Shown here: positions 56,397-64,000 of the stretch, in pieces
Numbering within the stretch: the stretch's first letter is position 1
Layout: the number at the start of each line of letters is the position of its first letter
Assembly: GCF_021699195.1 (NCBI RefSeq)
Contig: NZ_SSXE01000026.1
Location: 1 to 64,000, forward strand
Reading direction: 5' to 3'
DNA: 64,000 nt
From: Nonomuraea sp. MG754425
GTDB lineage: Bacteria; Actinomycetota; Actinomycetes; Streptosporangiales; Streptosporangiaceae
Translations under genes and position numbers: made by a program
The notes under the pieces: model-generated
Databases searched by the model: none
Told to the model about the DNA's origin: nothing
The model's input: only the letters and a program-made list of their open reading frames with translations

Positions 56397-59087
56397 GTGC
56401 CGAAGAGTGAAGTGACCCCCAGCCGCCCGTGCCTGCTGCTGCTCGACGGGCATTCCCTGGCCTATCGCGCGTTCTACGCGCTCAAGGACGCCAACCTGAT
56501 GACCACCGACGGTCAGCACACCGAGGCGGTCTACGGGTTCACCTCGATGCTGACCAACATCCTGCGCGACGAGCAGCCCACGCACGTCGCGGTGGCCTTC
56601 GACCGGTCGGAGCCGACCTTCCGCCACGAGGAGTACGCCGACTACAAGGCCAACAGGAGCGAGACCCCGGAAGACTTCCGCGGTCAGATGCAGCTCATCT
56701 TCGAACTGCTCGACACGCTGCGCATCCCGCACCTGTCCAAGGCGGGCTTCGAGGCCGACGACCTCATCGCCACCCTGGCCACCCGCGCCGGCGAGCAGGG
56801 CATGGACGTCCTGATCGTCACCGGCGACCGCGACGCGCTGCAACTGGTCAACGAGCACGTCACCGTCCTGATGACGCGGCGCGGCATCAGCGACATGACC
56901 CGGTTCACGCCCGAGGCGGTCGAGGAGAAGTACGGTCTCACCCCCGCCCAGTACCCCGACTTCGCCGCCCTGCGCGGCGACCCCAGCGACAACCTGCTGA
57001 GCATCCCCAGCGTGGGGGAGAAGACCGCCGCCAAGTGGGTGCGCGAGTTCGGCTCGCTGACCGCGCTGGTCGACCGGGTCGACGAGGTCAAGGGCAAGGT
57101 CGGCGACAAGCTGCGCGAGCACGTCGCCCAGGTGCTGATGAACCGCCGGCTCACCGAGCTGCTGCGCGACGTCCCGGTCGAGGTCGATCTCGCCGACCTC
57201 CAGCAGGGCGAGTGGGAGCGCGAGGAGATCAACAAGCTGTTCGACACCCTGCAGATCCGCGGCGAGCTGCGTGAGCGGGTCTTCAAGGTGCTCGGCACCG
57301 GCGAGCAGGAGCCCGACCAGGGCTTCGAGGTCGAGACCGTGCTGCTCGGCCCCGACCGCGTGGCCGGCTGGCTGGCCGCGCTGCCCGAGGGCCGCGCCGG
57401 GCTGGCCGTCAAGGGCTCCTACGGCAGCGGCACCGGCCGCATCGACGCCGTCGCCATCGCCTCGCCCGACGGCACCGCCGCGCACATCGACCCCGTCAAG
57501 CTCACCGAGGGCGACGAGGCGGCCCTGCGGGCCTGGCTGGGCGACGACACCAGGCCCAAGGCCGTCCACGACGCCAAGGGGCCCATCCTGGCCCTCTGGG
57601 CGCAGGGCATGGAGCTGCGCGGCCTGAGCTGCGACACCGCGCTGGCCGCCTACCTCGCCATGCCGGGCCAGCGCACCTTCGCCCTCGAAGACCTCGCCAG
57701 GCGCTACCTCCACCGCGACCTGCGGGCCGAGGAGGAGCCCAGCGGGCAGGCCGCGCTGTTCGGCGACGACGAGGACGCCCCGGCCAAGGACCTCGCGCTG
57801 CGCGCCCACGCCGTGCTGGAGCTGGCCGAGGCCCTGGAGAGCTTCCTGGCCGGGCGCGGCGGCACCCAGCTCCTGGCCGACGTGGAGCTGCCGCTGCTGT
57901 CGGTGCTGGCCGAGATGGAGCGCGCCGGCATCGCCGTCGACAGCGAGTACTTCGCCGGCCTGGAGGCCGAGTTCGGGGCGGCGGTCAAGCACGCCGTCGA
58001 GGAGGCGCACCGCTCGGTCGGCGAGCAGTTCAACCTGGGCTCGCCCAAGCAGCTCCAGGAGATCCTGTTCACCCGGCTCAACCTGCCCAAGACCAAGAAG
58101 ATCAAGACCGGCTTCAGCACCGACGCCGACCAGCTCGCCTGGCTCGCCACCCAGACCGAGCACGAGCTGCCCACGATCATGCTGCGCCACCGCGACCAGC
58201 AGAAGCTGCGCACCACGGTGGAGGGCCTGATCAAGGAGGTCTCCGACGACGGGCGCATCCACACCACGTTCAACCAGATCATCGCCGCCACCGGCCGGTT
58301 GTCCTCGGAGAAGCCCAACCTGCAGAACATCCCGATCCGCACCGCCGAGGGCCGCCGCATCCGGCAGGGCTTCACGGTCGGCGAGGGCTACGAGACACTG
58401 CTGACCGCCGACTACAGCCAGATCGAGCTGCGCATCATGGCCCACCTGTCGGGCGACGAGTCGCTGATCGAGGCGTTCGAGTCCGGCCACGACTTCCACC
58501 AGGCCACCGCGGCCCGCGTCTTCGACCTGCCGCCCGAGCAGATCGACGGCGAGCTGCGGGCCCGCATCAAGGCCATGAACTACGGGCTGGCCTACGGTCT
58601 GTCCGACTTCGGGCTGTCCGGCCAGCTCAACATCCCGGTGGCCGAGGCGCGGGCGCTGAAGGAGGAATACTTCCAGGAGTTCGGCGGGGTGCGCGACTTC
58701 CTGCACGCCATCGTCTCCCAGGCCCGCACCGACGGCTACACCGAGACGATCATGGGCCGCCGCCGCTACCTGCCCGACCTCACCAGCGACAACCGCCAGC
58801 GCCGCGAGATGGCCGAGCGGATGGCGCTCAACGCCCCGATCCAGGGCTCGGCCGCCGACATCATCAAGGTCGCCATGCTCAACGTCCGCCAGGCGCTGCG
58901 CGAGGAGGGGCTGGCCTCCCGGATGTTGCTGCAGGTCCACGACGAGCTGGTGTTCGAGGTGGCGCCGGGCGAGCTGGAGGGGCTCACGAGCCTCGTGCGT
59001 GACCAGATGAACGCCGCCTACCACCTGCGCGTGCCGCTGGAGGTCTCGGTGGGGGTCGGCCGCACCTGGGAGGACGCCGGGCACTAG
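56397..59087 (+). CDS. polA: DNA polymerase I
   Basis: 896 residues. The N-terminal 5'-3' exonuclease has LLLLDGHSLAYRAFYAL, VAFDRSEPTFRHEEYADYKANR, GFEADDLIATLA and LRGDPSDNLLSIPSVGEKTAAKWV. A middle 3'-5' exonuclease-like fold (~310-490) lacks clear DxE catalytic residues, as usual in actinobacteria. The polymerase domain has motif A DYSQIELRIMAHLSGD, motif B RIKAMNYGLAYGLSDFGL and motif C LLQVHDELVFE. Removes RNA primers and fills gaps in repair. The start at 56397 gives the conserved N-terminal Asp. Confidence 0.97.
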   Translation: MPKSEVTPSRPCLLLLDGHSLAYRAFYALKDANLMTTDGQHTEAVYGFTSMLTNILRDEQPTHVAVAFDRSEPTFRHEEYADYKANRSETPEDFRGQMQLIFELLDTLRIPHLSKAGFEADDLIATLATRAGEQGMDVLIVTGDRDALQLVNEHVTVLMTRRGISDMTRFTPEAVEEKYGLTPAQYPDFAALRGDPSDNLLSIPSVGEKTAAKWVREFGSLTALVDRVDEVKGKVGDKLREHVAQVLMNRRLTELLRDVPVEVDLADLQQGEWEREEINKLFDTLQIRGELRERVFKVLGTGEQEPDQGFEVETVLLGPDRVAGWLAALPEGRAGLAVKGSYGSGTGRIDAVAIASPDGTAAHIDPVKLTEGDEAALRAWLGDDTRPKAVHDAKGPILALWAQGMELRGLSCDTALAAYLAMPGQRTFALEDLARRYLHRDLRAEEEPSGQAALFGDDEDAPAKDLALRAHAVLELAEALESFLAGRGGTQLLADVELPLLSVLAEMERAGIAVDSEYFAGLEAEFGAAVKHAVEEAHRSVGEQFNLGSPKQLQEILFTRLNLPKTKKIKTGFSTDADQLAWLATQTEHELPTIMLRHRDQQKLRTTVEGLIKEVSDDGRIHTTFNQIIAATGRLSSEKPNLQNIPIRTAEGRRIRQGFTVGEGYETLLTADYSQIELRIMAHLSGDESLIEAFESGHDFHQATAARVFDLPPEQIDGELRARIKAMNYGLAYGLSDFGLSGQLNIPVAEARALKEEYFQEFGGVRDFLHAIVSQARTDGYTETIMGRRRYLPDLTSDNRQRREMAERMALNAPIQGSAADIIKVAMLNVRQALREEGLASRMLLQVHDELVFEVAPGELEGLTSLVRDQMNAAYHLRVPLEVSVGVGRTWEDAGH

Positions 59088-59127
59088 CCGCCCCCGGTCC
59101 GCCGCCGAGAGGCCCCTCTCCGCGCCG

Positions 59128-59149
59128 CGGGGAGGCACTTCCCTCCCCG
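59128..59149 (+). terminator. Hairpin after polA
   Basis: CGGGGAGG and CCTCCCCG form an 8-bp perfect stem with a 6-base loop (CACTTC), 40 bases after the polA stop. Confidence 0.6.
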
Positions 59150-59266
59150 TGGGGCGCTCGCCGCGACAGGGCCGGGAGGCGCGGACGCCCGGCACGAAGT
59201 GCCGTTTGTGCCCTGGATTCTGCACTAGCCTGAGACGACCGTCTTCACCGAGCGGCCGGGAGTTTC

Positions 59267-60367
59267 GTGCGGTTACCAGCGTCCCTCACGCGGATCATCG
59301 CCATCGCGAACATCGTCGTGATCACGGTCGCCGTGATCGGCCTGAGCCTCGTCCCCGACGACTCCCGCCCGCACGCCACGCCCAAAGACGTCGCCACGAT
59401 CGAGGACGCCCCCGCCGCGCAGCCGCCGTCGCCGTCCCCTGTGGGGCAGCCGCCGGGGGTGGTGGCCACGCCCGACTTCGCGCGGCAGGTGGGGGCCAAC
59501 GAGGCGGGGCTGGTGCCGGTCCTGATGTACCACCGCATCATGGCCAAGCGGCTCGCCTCCCTCGACCGCACGCCCGCCCAGCTCAGGAAGGAACTGGAGC
59601 GGCTGGCGGAGCGGGGCTACGTGCCGATCACCGCCAGGGAGTTCGTCGCCGGCGACATCCGGGTGCCCGCCGGGAAGTTCCCGGTCGTCCTCACCTTCGA
59701 CGACGGCCACCCCAGCCACTTCGGCCTGGACGCCGGTGGCAACCCGCTGCCCGGCACCGCCGTGGCCGTGATCCAGGAGGTCGCCGGCCGGTATCCGGAC
59801 TTCCGTCCCGTGGCCACGTTCTGGATCAACGGGGAGCCGTTCGGGCTGCGTGACCGGGCCGCGCAGGAGAGCGCCGTGCGGTGGCTGGTCGATCACGGCT
59901 TCGAGGTGGCCAACCACACCTGGGCCCATCCCAACCTGCGGGTGCTCAAGCGCAAGAAGGTGAGCGAGCAGATCGTCCGGCTCGAACGCCTGCTCAGGAA
60001 GCTTGGCGCGCCGCCCTCGGAGACGATGGCCCTGCCGTACGGGTCGATGCCCCGTACCAAGAAGGCCGCGCGGAGCGGGACCTGGGACGGCACGCGGTAC
60101 GATTTCGCGGGCGTGTTCCTCGCCGGGGCCGAGCCGTCGCTTTCGCCCTACGCGAAAAAATTCGACCGTGGGGCGATCCAGCGGATCCAGAGCAACGGCA
60201 AGAAGGGCGAGTGCCGCAGGTGGTGCTCGCAATACTGGCTGGAATGGCTGGACAAACACCCCGATGAGCGCTATGTGAGCGACGGCGACCCGAGGCGGAT
60301 CTCCCTACCGGAGAAACTTCGGGGTAATATCGTCGCCAAGCGAGGGCTGCAGGTCATCGCCTACTGA
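59267..60367 (+). CDS. Polysaccharide deacetylase-family protein (predicted secreted/anchored)
   Basis: 366 residues from GTG 59267. N-terminal membrane anchor (LTRIIAIANIVVITVAVIGLSLV), a Pro-rich stalk (~30-60) and a NodB-type domain: VPVLMYHRI (first motif), VVLTFDDGHPS (motif 1 with metal/catalytic Asp), VANHTWAHPNLRVL (motif 2, HxxxH zinc ligands). Late motifs are partly altered (MALPYGSMPRTKK; LSPYAKKF), so substrate may differ from chitin or N-acetylglucosamine polymers. Acts on the cell surface. A TAGCCT -10 candidate lies at 59228. Confidence 0.88.
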   Translation: MRLPASLTRIIAIANIVVITVAVIGLSLVPDDSRPHATPKDVATIEDAPAAQPPSPSPVGQPPGVVATPDFARQVGANEAGLVPVLMYHRIMAKRLASLDRTPAQLRKELERLAERGYVPITAREFVAGDIRVPAGKFPVVLTFDDGHPSHFGLDAGGNPLPGTAVAVIQEVAGRYPDFRPVATFWINGEPFGLRDRAAQESAVRWLVDHGFEVANHTWAHPNLRVLKRKKVSEQIVRLERLLRKLGAPPSETMALPYGSMPRTKKAARSGTWDGTRYDFAGVFLAGAEPSLSPYAKKFDRGAIQRIQSNGKKGECRRWCSQYWLEWLDKHPDERYVSDGDPRRISLPEKLRGNIVAKRGLQVIAY

Positions 60368-60379
60368 TGTCTCGTTGGA

Positions 60380-60408
60380 TTGACCCAGTGGCGAAGGTCT
60401 CATATGCT
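60380..60408 (+). promoter_or_regulatory. rpsA promoter (TTGACC-N17-TATGCT)
   Basis: TTGACC (60380-60385) and TATGCT (60403-60408) are separated by exactly 17 bases, a near-consensus housekeeping promoter, the best in the window. It predicts a start near 60415 and a leader of about 145 nt. Confidence 0.85.
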
Positions 60409-60559
60409 GATCGCTGCGCTGTGGGCTCGCGCGCGCCTCAGACGGAGCGGGCTCGCGCTCGGTCACGTCGATGTCGTAATTCCTCGGCTTGATGCGGAAG
60501 AGGGCCTGCCGCGCATCCGCCACATCGACATCCTGTCCGCGTTCGGAGCAATTCCACAC
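60409..60559 (+). promoter_or_regulatory. Long rpsA 5' leader
   Basis: About 145 nt between the promoter and ATG 60560. The only Shine-Dalgarno-like GGAG lies about 12 bases from the start, which is weak. GATGTCG (about 60471) can pair with CGACATC (about 60527). Long, weakly ribosome-binding leaders occur in rpsA of other bacteria, where S1 represses itself, and this may do so; that is inference. Confidence 0.5.
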
Positions 60560-62044
60560 ATGACGTCCAGCACTGAGGCCACCTCGAGCACCCCGCAGGT
60601 AGCGGTCAACGACATCGGGTCCGAGGAAGCCTTCCTCGCGGCGATCGACGAGACCATCAAGTACTTCAACGACGGCGACATCGTCGAGGGCACCGTCGTC
60701 AAGGTCGATCGAGACGAGGTTCTTCTCGATATCGGCTACAAGACCGAGGGTGTCATCCCCTCGCGTGAGCTTTCGATCAAGCACGATGTCGATCCCGCTG
60801 ACGTCGTGGAGGTCGGGGAGCACGTCGAAGCCCTGGTTCTCCAGAAGGAGGACAAAGAGGGCCGCCTGATCCTGTCCAAGAAGCGTGCTCAGTACGAGCG
60901 CGCCTGGGGCACGATCGAGAAGATCAAGGACGAGGACGGCATCGTCACCGGCACCGTCATCGAGGTCGTCAAGGGTGGTCTCATCCTCGACATCGGCCTG
61001 CGCGGCTTCCTCCCGGCGTCCTTGGTCGAGATGCGCCGTGTCCGCGATCTGCAGCCGTACGTCGGCCGCGAGCTCGAGGCGAAGATCATTGAGCTCGACA
61101 AGAACCGCAACAACGTGGTTCTGTCGCGCCGCGCCTGGCTCGAGCAGACGCAGTCGGAGGTTCGCCAGACCTTCCTCAACACCCTTCAGAAGGGCCAGGT
61201 CCGCAAGGGCGTCGTCTCCTCGATCGTCAACTTCGGTGCGTTCGTGGACCTCGGCGGCGTCGACGGTCTGGTTCACGTGTCCGAGCTGTCCTGGAAGCAC
61301 ATCGACCACCCGTCCGAGGTGGTCGAGGTGGGCCAGGAGGTCACGGTCGAGGTCCTCGACGTCGACATGGAGCGCGAGCGCGTCTCCCTGTCGCTCAAGG
61401 CCACTCAGGAAGACCCGTGGCAGCAGTTCGCCCGCACCCACCAGATCGGCCAGGTCGTGCCGGGCCGCGTCACCAAGCTGGTGCCGTTCGGCGCGTTCGT
61501 CCGGGTCGAGGAGGGCATCGAGGGCCTGGTCCACATCTCCGAGCTGGCCGAGCGCCACGTGGAGATCCCGGAGCAGGTCGTCCAGGTCGGCGACGAGATC
61601 TTCGTGAAGATCATCGACATCGACCTCGACCGTCGCCGCATCAGCCTCTCGCTGAAGCAGGCCAACGAGGGCGTCGGCGCCGAGGTCGAGTTCGACCCGA
61701 CCCTCTACGGCATGGCGGCCACCTACGACGACCAGGGCAACTACATCTACCCCGAGGGCTTCGACTCCGAGACCGGGGAGTGGCTCGAGGGCTTCGACAA
61801 GCAGCGTGAGGAGTGGGAGCGGCAGTACGCCGAGGCCCAGCAGCGCTTCGACGCCCACCGGAAGCAGATCGAGGAGGCCCGTAAGGCCGAGGCAGAGGCC
61901 GGCGAGGCCGCTCCCACGTCCTACGCGGGTGAGACCCCGGCGCAGTCGGGCAGCTCTTCCTCGTCGGCTCCCGCCAGTGGCGCGCTCGCCTCTGACGAGG
62001 CGCTCGCGGCTCTGCGCGAGAAGCTCGCGGGCGGCCAGAGCTGA
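60560..62044 (+). CDS. rpsA: 30S ribosomal protein S1
   Basis: 494 residues from ATG 60560; the frame continues upstream but that part is leader. Four S1 RNA-binding repeats: GDIVEGTVVKVDRDEVLLDIGYKTEGVIPS, GIVTGTVIEVVKGGLILDIGLRGFLPAS, VRKGVVSSIVNFGAFVDLGGVDGLVHVSELSW, and VVPGRVTKLVPFGAFVRVEEGIEGLVHISEL. A C-terminal actinobacterial extension (YPEGFDSETGEWLEGF, Glu/Ala helix, Ser-rich end) follows. E. coli S1 has six repeats. It delivers mRNA to the 30S subunit. A terminator follows. Confidence 0.97.
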   Translation: MTSSTEATSSTPQVAVNDIGSEEAFLAAIDETIKYFNDGDIVEGTVVKVDRDEVLLDIGYKTEGVIPSRELSIKHDVDPADVVEVGEHVEALVLQKEDKEGRLILSKKRAQYERAWGTIEKIKDEDGIVTGTVIEVVKGGLILDIGLRGFLPASLVEMRRVRDLQPYVGRELEAKIIELDKNRNNVVLSRRAWLEQTQSEVRQTFLNTLQKGQVRKGVVSSIVNFGAFVDLGGVDGLVHVSELSWKHIDHPSEVVEVGQEVTVEVLDVDMERERVSLSLKATQEDPWQQFARTHQIGQVVPGRVTKLVPFGAFVRVEEGIEGLVHISELAERHVEIPEQVVQVGDEIFVKIIDIDLDRRRISLSLKQANEGVGAEVEFDPTLYGMAATYDDQGNYIYPEGFDSETGEWLEGFDKQREEWERQYAEAQQRFDAHRKQIEEARKAEAEAGEAAPTSYAGETPAQSGSSSSSAPASGALASDEALAALREKLAGGQS

Positions 62045-62093
62045 CGTCCTCGGTTCCTTCGAGGGCATCGGCCGCCTGAGGCACAGGTAGTCG

Positions 62094-62130
62094 GGAAGGC
62101 CCCGCACGGTTCGTCCGTGCGGGGCCTTCC
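62094..62130 (+). terminator. Terminator after rpsA
   Basis: GGAAGGCCCCGCACGG and CCGTGCGGGGCCTTCC form a perfect 16-bp stem with the loop TTCGT. Confidence 0.92.
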
Positions 62131-62211
62131 GCATGTCCGGCGCACGGAAGTGCTCCGGGGCCCGGCCAATGCGGAAGGAACCTTGCCGCATGGGGGTCTA
62201 CGGTCGTGGCC

Positions 62212-63345
62212 ATGGACGACATCAAGCCTTTTCACATAGACATCCCGCAGGCCGACCTCGACGACCTGCGGACCCGGCTGCGGCGCGCGAGGTGGGCCGC
62301 GCAGTTGCCCGGTGGATGGAGCAGGGGCGTGCCCGTGCAGTACCTGCGCGAGCTGGCCGCGTACTGGGCGGACGGGTTCGACTGGCGGGCGCAGGAGGCC
62401 AGGCTGAACGCCTTCCCCCAGTTCCGCACCGTCATCGACGGGCAGCCGATCCACTTCCTGCACGTACGCTCACCCGAGCCGGACGCGCTGCCGCTGATCA
62501 TGACGCATAGCTGGCCCAGCTCCGTGGCCGAGTTCCTGGAGGTCATCGGGCCGCTCACCGACCCGCGCGGCCACGGCCGCGACCCCGGCGTCGCCTTCCA
62601 CGTCGTGGCGCCGTCGCTGCCCGGGTTCGCCTTCTCGCCGTTCCCCGAACCCGCCGACGAGCGGCCGTGGAGCATCGAGCGGGTGGCGCGCACGTGGGCG
62701 GAGCTGATGCGCGGCCTCGGGTACGACCGTTACGGCGCGCACGGCAACGACTGCGGCGCGCTCGTCACGCCGCAGCTCGCGGCGCTGGACAGCGAGCACG
62801 TGGTGGGCTCGCTCATCACCGCGGGGCTCGGCATCCCCACCGGCGCGCCCGGCGAACTCGACGGTCTCGGCGAGGAGGACCGTGCCGAACTGGCCCGGCT
62901 GAGCGAGTGGACGACCGGGGGCAGCGGGTACGGGCCGTACCTGGCGGCCCGGCCGCAGACCCTCGGCCACGGATTCGCCGACTCGCCGGTGGCGCAGCTC
63001 GCCTACCTGGTGGAGAGGTTCAAGGAGTTCGACGGGTGGGGGTCGGAGGAGGAGCCGATCGGGCGCGACCTGGTGCTCACCAACGCCAGCCTGTACTGGC
63101 TGACGGACACCGGGACCTCCTCGTCCTGGCCGTACTACGAGGGGGCGGCCGGGCTGCCGATCTCGCAGCGGGCGGTGCCGACCGGAGTGACGCACGGCGG
63201 GCCGGAGGTGCTGCGGCGGGTCGCCGAGCGCGGCAACGACATCGTGTACTGGGGCAAGGCGCACAGCCCCAGCCACATGGTGGGCATGGCGGAGCCGTCC
63301 TCGCTGGTGGACGGCATAAGGGAGTTTTTCCGGATGATCCGCTGA
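62212..63345 (+). CDS. Epoxide hydrolase-family protein (alpha/beta hydrolase with EHN domain)
   Basis: About 377 residues from ATG 62212; TACGGT seven bases upstream suggests a leaderless start, and GTG 62206 is an alternative. The N-terminal EHN region has FHIDIPQADLDDLRTRLRRARW and YLRELAAYWADGFDWRAQEARLNAFPQFRTVIDGQPIHFLH. The oxyanion-loop motif is THSWPSS (usually HGWPGS) and the nucleophile elbow GAHGNDCGAL has Asp where relatives have GGDWG. YLVERFKEFDGWG is the family motif, and the catalytic His near KAHSPSHMVGM is plausible. Hydrolyses epoxides; true substrate unknown. Confidence 0.85.
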   Translation: MDDIKPFHIDIPQADLDDLRTRLRRARWAAQLPGGWSRGVPVQYLRELAAYWADGFDWRAQEARLNAFPQFRTVIDGQPIHFLHVRSPEPDALPLIMTHSWPSSVAEFLEVIGPLTDPRGHGRDPGVAFHVVAPSLPGFAFSPFPEPADERPWSIERVARTWAELMRGLGYDRYGAHGNDCGALVTPQLAALDSEHVVGSLITAGLGIPTGAPGELDGLGEEDRAELARLSEWTTGGSGYGPYLAARPQTLGHGFADSPVAQLAYLVERFKEFDGWGSEEEPIGRDLVLTNASLYWLTDTGTSSSWPYYEGAAGLPISQRAVPTGVTHGGPEVLRRVAERGNDIVYWGKAHSPSHMVGMAEPSSLVDGIREFFRMIR

Positions 63346-63461
63346 GCGCGGGCCGGAGATTTTACCTTTGGCCGTGAGAAGCCTCTGACCTGCGAGGTTG
63401 TGCGCTGGGAAACTGTTTGCCGCTGATGGTCGAGACTCTCCCAAGGGGTGGCGCATTGGGC

Positions 63462-64000
63462 ATGGCACAGCGGGTGTTCCGGGCGACGGCCGTGCTGGCG
63501 GTCGTGGCCGCCCTGGTCCCGGTGGGAGTGTGTGCGGGCGCCACCCTTTCGGGGTCCGGGGTCGCCGCGCGAGCCGGCGGGTCGTTCGGCCTGGCCGGGG
63601 TGCGACGGCAACCCGTGATGGGCGGCGGCCTGGTGTGGCGGGCCTGCGGGGACGGGCTGGAGTGCGGGAAGTTGTCCGTGCCCGTCGACTGGGCCAGGCC
63701 GCGCGGGCCGCGTACCGCGATCGACCTGGCCAGGATGCCCGCCCGCCACCCGGCCCGCAGCCTCGGGCCGCTGGTCGTGAACACCGGGTCCGGTCCCACC
63801 ATCCAGGGGGTGCGGGCGCGTCCCGACGCCGTGAGCGAGCTGGCGCGCTGGTTCGACGTGGTGTTCGTGGAGCCGCGCGGGATCGGCGACCGGGGCAGCG
63901 CCGCCACCGTGCGCTGCTCCGTGCCCCAGCCCGACCCCCGGCGGCTCCAGCTCACCCCCGGACCGGCGGCGTGGCGGGCCTACGCCCGCGACAACGCCGC
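63462..64000 (+). CDS. Secreted alpha/beta hydrolase (TAP/tripeptidyl-aminopeptidase-like), 5' part only
   Basis: The frame runs from ATG 63462 off the end of the window (about 179 residues visible); in-frame TTG 63456 and ATG 63426 are alternatives. A signal peptide (AQRVFRATAVLAVVAALVPVGVCAGA) is followed by LVWRACGDGLECGKLSVPVDWARPRG, the start pattern of actinobacterial TAP-like proteases. LGPLVVNTGSGPTIQGV is in the oxyanion-loop place (usual NPGGPG) but altered, and FDVVFVEPRGIGDRG fits. The catalytic Ser lies beyond the window. Peptidase or esterase activity outside the cell is expected. Confidence 0.75.
   Translation, partial: MAQRVFRATAVLAVVAALVPVGVCAGATLSGSGVAARAGGSFGLAGVRRQPVMGGGLVWRACGDGLECGKLSVPVDWARPRGPRTAIDLARMPARHPARSLGPLVVNTGSGPTIQGVRARPDAVSELARWFDVVFVEPRGIGDRGSAATVRCSVPQPDPRRLQLTPGPAAWRAYARDNA

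Noticed and set aside
56331-59225. 964-codon minus-strand open frame opposite polA
   Set aside because: Antisense of a complete DNA polymerase I; no ribosome site or family motif.

Overview
The window is 64 kb of chromosome from a high-G+C actinomycete. Nearly every codon ends in G or C, and GTG/TTG starts and leaderless -10 boxes (TAGACT, TAGGCT, TAGGGT six or seven bases before the start codon) are frequent. A split his-trp cluster with PriA, an ANTAR regulator, MEDS/STAS/anti-sigma switch proteins and an actinobacterial-type S1 and PolA point to Streptosporangiales (Nonomuraea/Streptosporangium-like). That placement is inference from gene content, not a computed phylogeny. No prophage, insertion sequence or CRISPR array was seen; the region looks like core chromosome with lineage-specific insertions.

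Layout. 1-3.4 kb: end of an MFS transporter, a secreted trypsin-like protease whose signal peptide is out of frame with its body, an ATP-dependent DNA ligase and a small unknown gene. 3.7-9.8 kb: a tightly coupled histidine operon hisD-hisC-hisB-(small membrane protein)-hisH-(small membrane protein)-priA-ridA-hisF. 9.9-12.3 kb (minus strand): a glutamine-synthetase-family enzyme, a 53-residue membrane peptide with a palindromic upstream region, and a TIGR03085 protein. 12.4-16.0 kb: a two-subunit ABC exporter with one degenerate ATP site. 16.0-17.7 kb: a serine-kinase/MEDS-STAS/STAS partner-switching group. 17.7-23.8 kb: hisI, a Trp-region membrane protein, two Gly-Tyr-Gln-Pro-rich membrane proteins, a DUF2752 protein, then trpC-trpB-trpA. 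trpE is missing from the place where it often lies.

23.9-30.9 kb: TetR regulator, then MauE/DoxX-DsbA-Lgt-VIT1-like genes running by overlaps into two large unknown membrane proteins, one with long internal repeats. 31-39 kb: a bis-aminopropyl-spermidine-synthase-family gene (minus) and gltB-gltD. 39.3-46 kb: a lipoprotein subtilase, DUF2784, pyruvate kinase, dapD, an F420/PPOX-type protein, and a LysR-SDR divergent pair. 46.1-46.9 kb: tRNA-Leu(CAA) and an ANTAR response regulator.

47-55.5 kb: a branched-chain-amino-acid uptake region. Two near-duplicate binding lipoproteins lie on the plus strand and converge on a minus-strand livH-livM-livG-livF operon; its LivH carries an unusual secreted-domain N-terminus. 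55.9-64 kb: a thioesterase divergent from polA, a polysaccharide deacetylase, rpsA with a clear promoter and long leader, an epoxide hydrolase, and the start of a secreted alpha/beta hydrolase cut by the window end.

Strong hairpins separate most convergent pairs. The least explained items are the repeat-rich membrane protein pair at 27.8-30.9 kb, the LivH fusion, and the paired GYGQQPP membrane proteins in the his-trp cluster.
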